Of a DNA stretch of 7,340 bases, positions 5,826 through 7,340 are shown one piece after another. Within the stretch, counting starts at the first letter, position 1; each line of letters opens with the position of its first letter. Position numbers and translations under genes: made by a program. Under the pieces are notes generated by a model. That model ran no database searches and was not told the origin of the DNA. It saw nothing but the letters and a program-made list of their open reading frames with translations. The stretch lies in the NCBI GenBank assembly GCA_030040175.1, contig JASHUF010000301.1, positions 1-7,340 of the forward strand, given 5' to 3'. This DNA is from Acidobacteriaceae bacterium (GTDB taxonomy: Bacteria > Acidobacteriota > Terriglobia > Terriglobales > Acidobacteriaceae).

Positions 5826-6072
5826 CCTGGGCTTGCTCCAGCCTCTTCACGCGGTAGTCGAGGCTGAGCTGGCCCTTTACGCTCTCCAGTTGCGCAAGCA
5901 GGACTTCATGCCGCAGCGAGGATCGTTCCTCTGTGGCAGATATTCGCGCGTTGAGCGCTTCGAAGCGGCTGTCCATCTTGACCTCCAGCGCTTCGATCCG
6001 CGCGGTTAGCGCACGCAGCTCCGGCGCCAGAAAGTCCTGGATAACCTGACGGACATCTTCCACTACGCTCAC
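5809..6072 (-). CDS. small coiled-coil protein of unknown function
   Basis: The 87-residue protein is almost entirely charged amphipathic helix. Heptad-like spacing of Leu, Ile and Val runs from about residue 10 to 80, for example LRALTARIEALEVKMDSRFE (19-38) and LDYRVKRLEQ near the end. There is no signal peptide or membrane segment, and it is probably a cytoplasmic homo-oligomer. I recognise no named family. The GTG at 6072 is chosen because a strong promoter ends six bases upstream; no Shine-Dalgarno is present. Its last 17 bases overlap the dinB start, so it leads a two-gene unit. It is flanked by a 47-bp direct repeat derived from dinB, suggesting it arrived by insertion or recombination. 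Confidence 0.75.
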   Translation of the reverse strand: MSVVEDVRQVIQDFLAPELRALTARIEALEVKMDSRFEALNARISATEERSSLRHEVLLAQLESVKGQLSLDYRVKRLEQAQDDARA

Positions 6073-6078
6073 AGAACC

Positions 6079-6107
6079 ATTCTGGTGGCTAACCGCTCTG
6101 CTGTCAA
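6079..6107 (-). promoter_or_regulatory. sigma70-type promoter TTGACA-N17-CAGAAT, probably leaderless
   Basis: On the minus strand a perfect -35 TTGACA (6107-6102) is followed by exactly 17 bp and CAGAAT (6084-6079; four of six matches to TATAAT). Six bases, GGTTCT, then lead to the GTG start of the coiled-coil gene at 6072. The predicted transcription start falls on the G of GTG, which would make the mRNA leaderless. The 8-bp palindrome AAGCGCTT (6111-6118) lies three bases upstream of the -35 and could be an operator. This is the best promoter in the window. Confidence 0.75.
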
Positions 6108-6116
6108 TGGAAGCGC

Positions 6117-6194
6117 TTAAACGGGTCTATGGGCGGGAATGTCGGTGTGCGTGCCGCGCAGCCAGGGCTCGGTGTAGGGGGTGGAATGATCCAT
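6117..6194 (-). pseudogene. truncated dinB 5' remnant (25 codons)
   Basis: From ATG at 6194 the minus strand reads MDHSTPYTEPWLRGTHTDIP, then AHRPV and TAA at 6117. Residues from TPYTEPW to TDI match the N-terminus of the intact DinB protein encoded at 5295-5825. The similarity stops abruptly near 6133, and nothing of the helical bundle or His triad follows. It is best read as the stranded original start of a dinB gene. It begins 31 bases after the stop of the nuclease-like gene. I see no good Shine-Dalgarno. Confidence 0.8.
6133..6179. repeat. 47-bp direct repeat, copy 2 (inside the dinB remnant)
   Basis: This is the partner of 5758-5804. Identity ends sharply on both sides: beyond 6179 the remnant reads HST on the minus strand where the intact gene reads PDP, and before 6133 there is no similarity. 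The sharp borders look like recombination or insertion junctions. Confidence 0.95.
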
Positions 6195-6225
6195 AGGGTA
6201 TCTCTGGGCCTGCGCCGCTGGTGGC

Positions 6226-7086
6226 CTAAGCCTCAAGTTCAATTCCGTGCCTGACGAGGTCGAGTAGCACGTCCGCTCCTGTGCCAAAGGTGTCGTCGTC
6301 GAGCCTAACCGAGAACCTCTCCCGGGATTTGGAGTTCACCTCGACGCCTACTGCTTCGAACCGTTGGTGAGATTCAGACCTGAACTGTTCGGGAAGTCGG
6401 GTTCCCACTGACAAGAGGCATTGGCCGGATCTCTTCGGAATTACCTTCGCAAAGTTCCATTTTCCGGCGAGCGCTATCCCGTCCTGCCGGAAGTTCAGAG
6501 TTGGCCGAATGGAGTGATCCGACAGGAATTTAATGAACCGGTCGAAAACCTTCATCGCTGCCGGCGCGGTCCGTTCCCAATCCCCTCGGGTCGAATTTCC
6601 CGCTGAGGCGTCGTCTCCGAGCTCTGGCGACTCATAAATGTCCAATATCTTGGAGAAGTGAAGGAGATAGTCGCCGCCCACTTCTAAGACGTCGAGCTTC
6701 ATTGCGACGATAGGCAACGAACGATTCAAGAGCCAGATGACATTAAAGAATCGATTCGTGATTTCTTCCGCGATTATAACCGCGCGATGCTCGCGATCCG
6801 GATGCTTGCGGCTCTGGATGTCCCAATATTCGATTGTTCTTATGATGTGGCTGGGATCGGTTGAACCTAGCATCACCTCGACCTCGTACATCGTGTCATT
6901 TTCGGGATCGGTCAACAGAAGGTCAACCCTGCCTCCGCTACTCTGCCTCACTTCTCGTTGGACCAAAGCTAATTCGCCTAGGCCTAGGATTGCCGGGTTT
7001 TCGGCGATCTGAGTCTGGAGCCATTTTTCGTCTCTTCCTGCGTCGCGCAGTCCGACCTTCTTATGTGGTTTGAATTCGTTCGGCAT
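6226..7086 (-). CDS. NucS/PD-(D/E)XK nuclease-like protein of unknown function, AT-richer than its neighbours
   Basis: The N-terminal part (about 15-125 of 286 residues) resembles NucS/RecB-like PD-(D/E)XK proteins. An early helix E20-x-WLQ with NP (30-31) is followed by GGRVDLLLTD (51-60) and a strand YEVEVMLG (67-74), then an IIRTIEYWD segment (81-89). D55 and E68 fit the catalytic D and E, but the residue at the expected Lys position is E70 (E-x-E rather than E-x-K), so activity is uncertain. The C-terminal half (about 165-286) is not recognised. AGAGGA six bases before the ATG at 7086 supports the start. Its base use differs from the rest of the window (6721-6780 is 23/60 G+C), which suggests horizontal acquisition. 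It lies 35 bases after the kinase-like gene on the same strand. A role in DNA repair or defence is possible but only inferred. Confidence 0.75.
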   Translation of the reverse strand: MPNEFKPHKKVGLRDAGRDEKWLQTQIAENPAILGLGELALVQREVRQSSGGRVDLLLTDPENDTMYEVEVMLGSTDPSHIIRTIEYWDIQSRKHPDREHRAVIIAEEITNRFFNVIWLLNRSLPIVAMKLDVLEVGGDYLLHFSKILDIYESPELGDDASAGNSTRGDWERTAPAAMKVFDRFIKFLSDHSIRPTLNFRQDGIALAGKWNFAKVIPKRSGQCLLSVGTRLPEQFRSESHQRFEAVGVEVNSKSRERFSVRLDDDTFGTGADVLLDLVRHGIELEA

Positions 7087-7121
7087 TCACGTTCCTCTGT
7101 GAGGGATTTGGCCACGAGGGT

Positions 7122-7340
7122 TCACCCCGCGCTCTTCACCCGCACCACCGTGATCTTGGCGAAGCCTTCCTCGAAGACCGGCGGCTTGAGCTTCTCGGCC
7201 ATGCGGCGCATCACCTCTTCGCTCACCGAGCGGTCGCGCGCGCGGTTGCGCTCCAGGCAGACTTCAAGCGGCACATCGAAAAACACCGCCTGCACCTCGT
7301 AGCCAAAGCTCTTGGCCATCTTGATCCACTGGCGGCGCTC
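7122..7340 (-). CDS. P-loop (AAA_33-like) nucleotide/polynucleotide kinase-type protein, C-terminal part
   Basis: This gene runs off the right edge of the window; only the last 72 codons are seen, beginning ERRQWIKMAKSFGYEV. The segment VFFDVPLEVCLERNRARDR, then EEVMRRM and PPVFEEGF, is typical of the C-terminal half of small P-loop kinases of the AAA_33/Zeta-toxin/polynucleotide-kinase type. There the FDVP strand and the R-N-x-x-R lid arginines contact the phosphoryl donor. The Walker A motif would be in the missing N-terminal part, so activity and substrate cannot be judged. It ends with TGA 35 bases before the nuclease-like gene and may be co-transcribed with it. Its high G+C content agrees with the host-like genes and contrasts with that neighbour. 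Confidence 0.75.
   Translation of the reverse strand, partial: ERRQWIKMAKSFGYEVQAVFFDVPLEVCLERNRARDRSVSEEVMRRMAEKLKPPVFEEGFAKITVVRVKSAG

Noticed and set aside
5109..5867. A 252-codon plus-strand frame beginning in the intergenic repeats and running opposite dinB
   Set aside because: The first part is translated GTCATCCTGAGC repeat (VILS... type) and the rest is antisense to a well-supported DinB gene.

Overview
The window looks like chromosomal DNA of an Acidobacteriota bacterium (Terriglobia-like). This is an inference from three things: high G+C coding DNA (one 60-base stretch of ribA, 4861-4920, is 46/60 G+C), protein types that I recognise from that group (a LytS-type kinase with a 5TM sensor, a DinB protein beginning with a YTEPWLRGTHTD motif, a YkgJ-type cysteine-cluster protein), and a block of intergenic hairpins and GTCATCCTGAGC repeats of a kind common in acidobacterial genomes. 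No database search was possible.

Layout. 1-219 is non-coding. 220-744 (+) encodes a small four-helix membrane protein of unknown function. Next, on the minus strand, come a YkgJ-type cysteine-cluster protein (2234-1335) and a VOC/glyoxalase-fold protein (1338-919), joined by an ATGA stop/start overlap. 2376-2936 (+) encodes a clear paralogue of the first membrane protein, so the two paralogues bracket the minus-strand pair. A LytS/YehU-type sensor histidine kinase (4242-2944, minus) and the riboflavin enzyme GTP cyclohydrolase II (ribA, 4344-5012, plus) diverge from a 101-bp region rich in inverted repeats. 5013-5294 holds no gene but a dense set of repeats: a TCAGGGG heptamer array, two similar 40-nt hairpins and a duplicated 14-mer.

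The right part is all minus strand. In transcription order it has the C-terminal end of a P-loop kinase-like protein (7340-7122, cut by the window edge), a conspicuously AT-richer gene for a NucS/PD-(D/E)XK-like protein (7086-6226), a 25-codon remnant of the 5' end of a dinB gene (6194-6117), a small coiled-coil protein (6072-5809) and an intact DinB-family protein (5825-5295).

The two most interesting signals are these. (1) Three genes (histidine kinase, ribA, coiled-coil protein) have a -10-like hexamer ending exactly 6 nt before the start codon and no usable Shine-Dalgarno. For the coiled-coil gene the hexamer is preceded, at 17 bp, by a perfect TTGACA. This is the arrangement expected of leaderless mRNAs. 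(2) A 47-bp direct repeat (45/47 identical) flanks the coiled-coil gene. One copy is the 5' end of the intact dinB; the other lies in the truncated dinB stub upstream. This suggests that the coiled-coil/promoter cassette was inserted into, or recombined with, a dinB gene, giving dinB a new start and a new promoter. I did not find a complete, clearly new defence or metabolic system.
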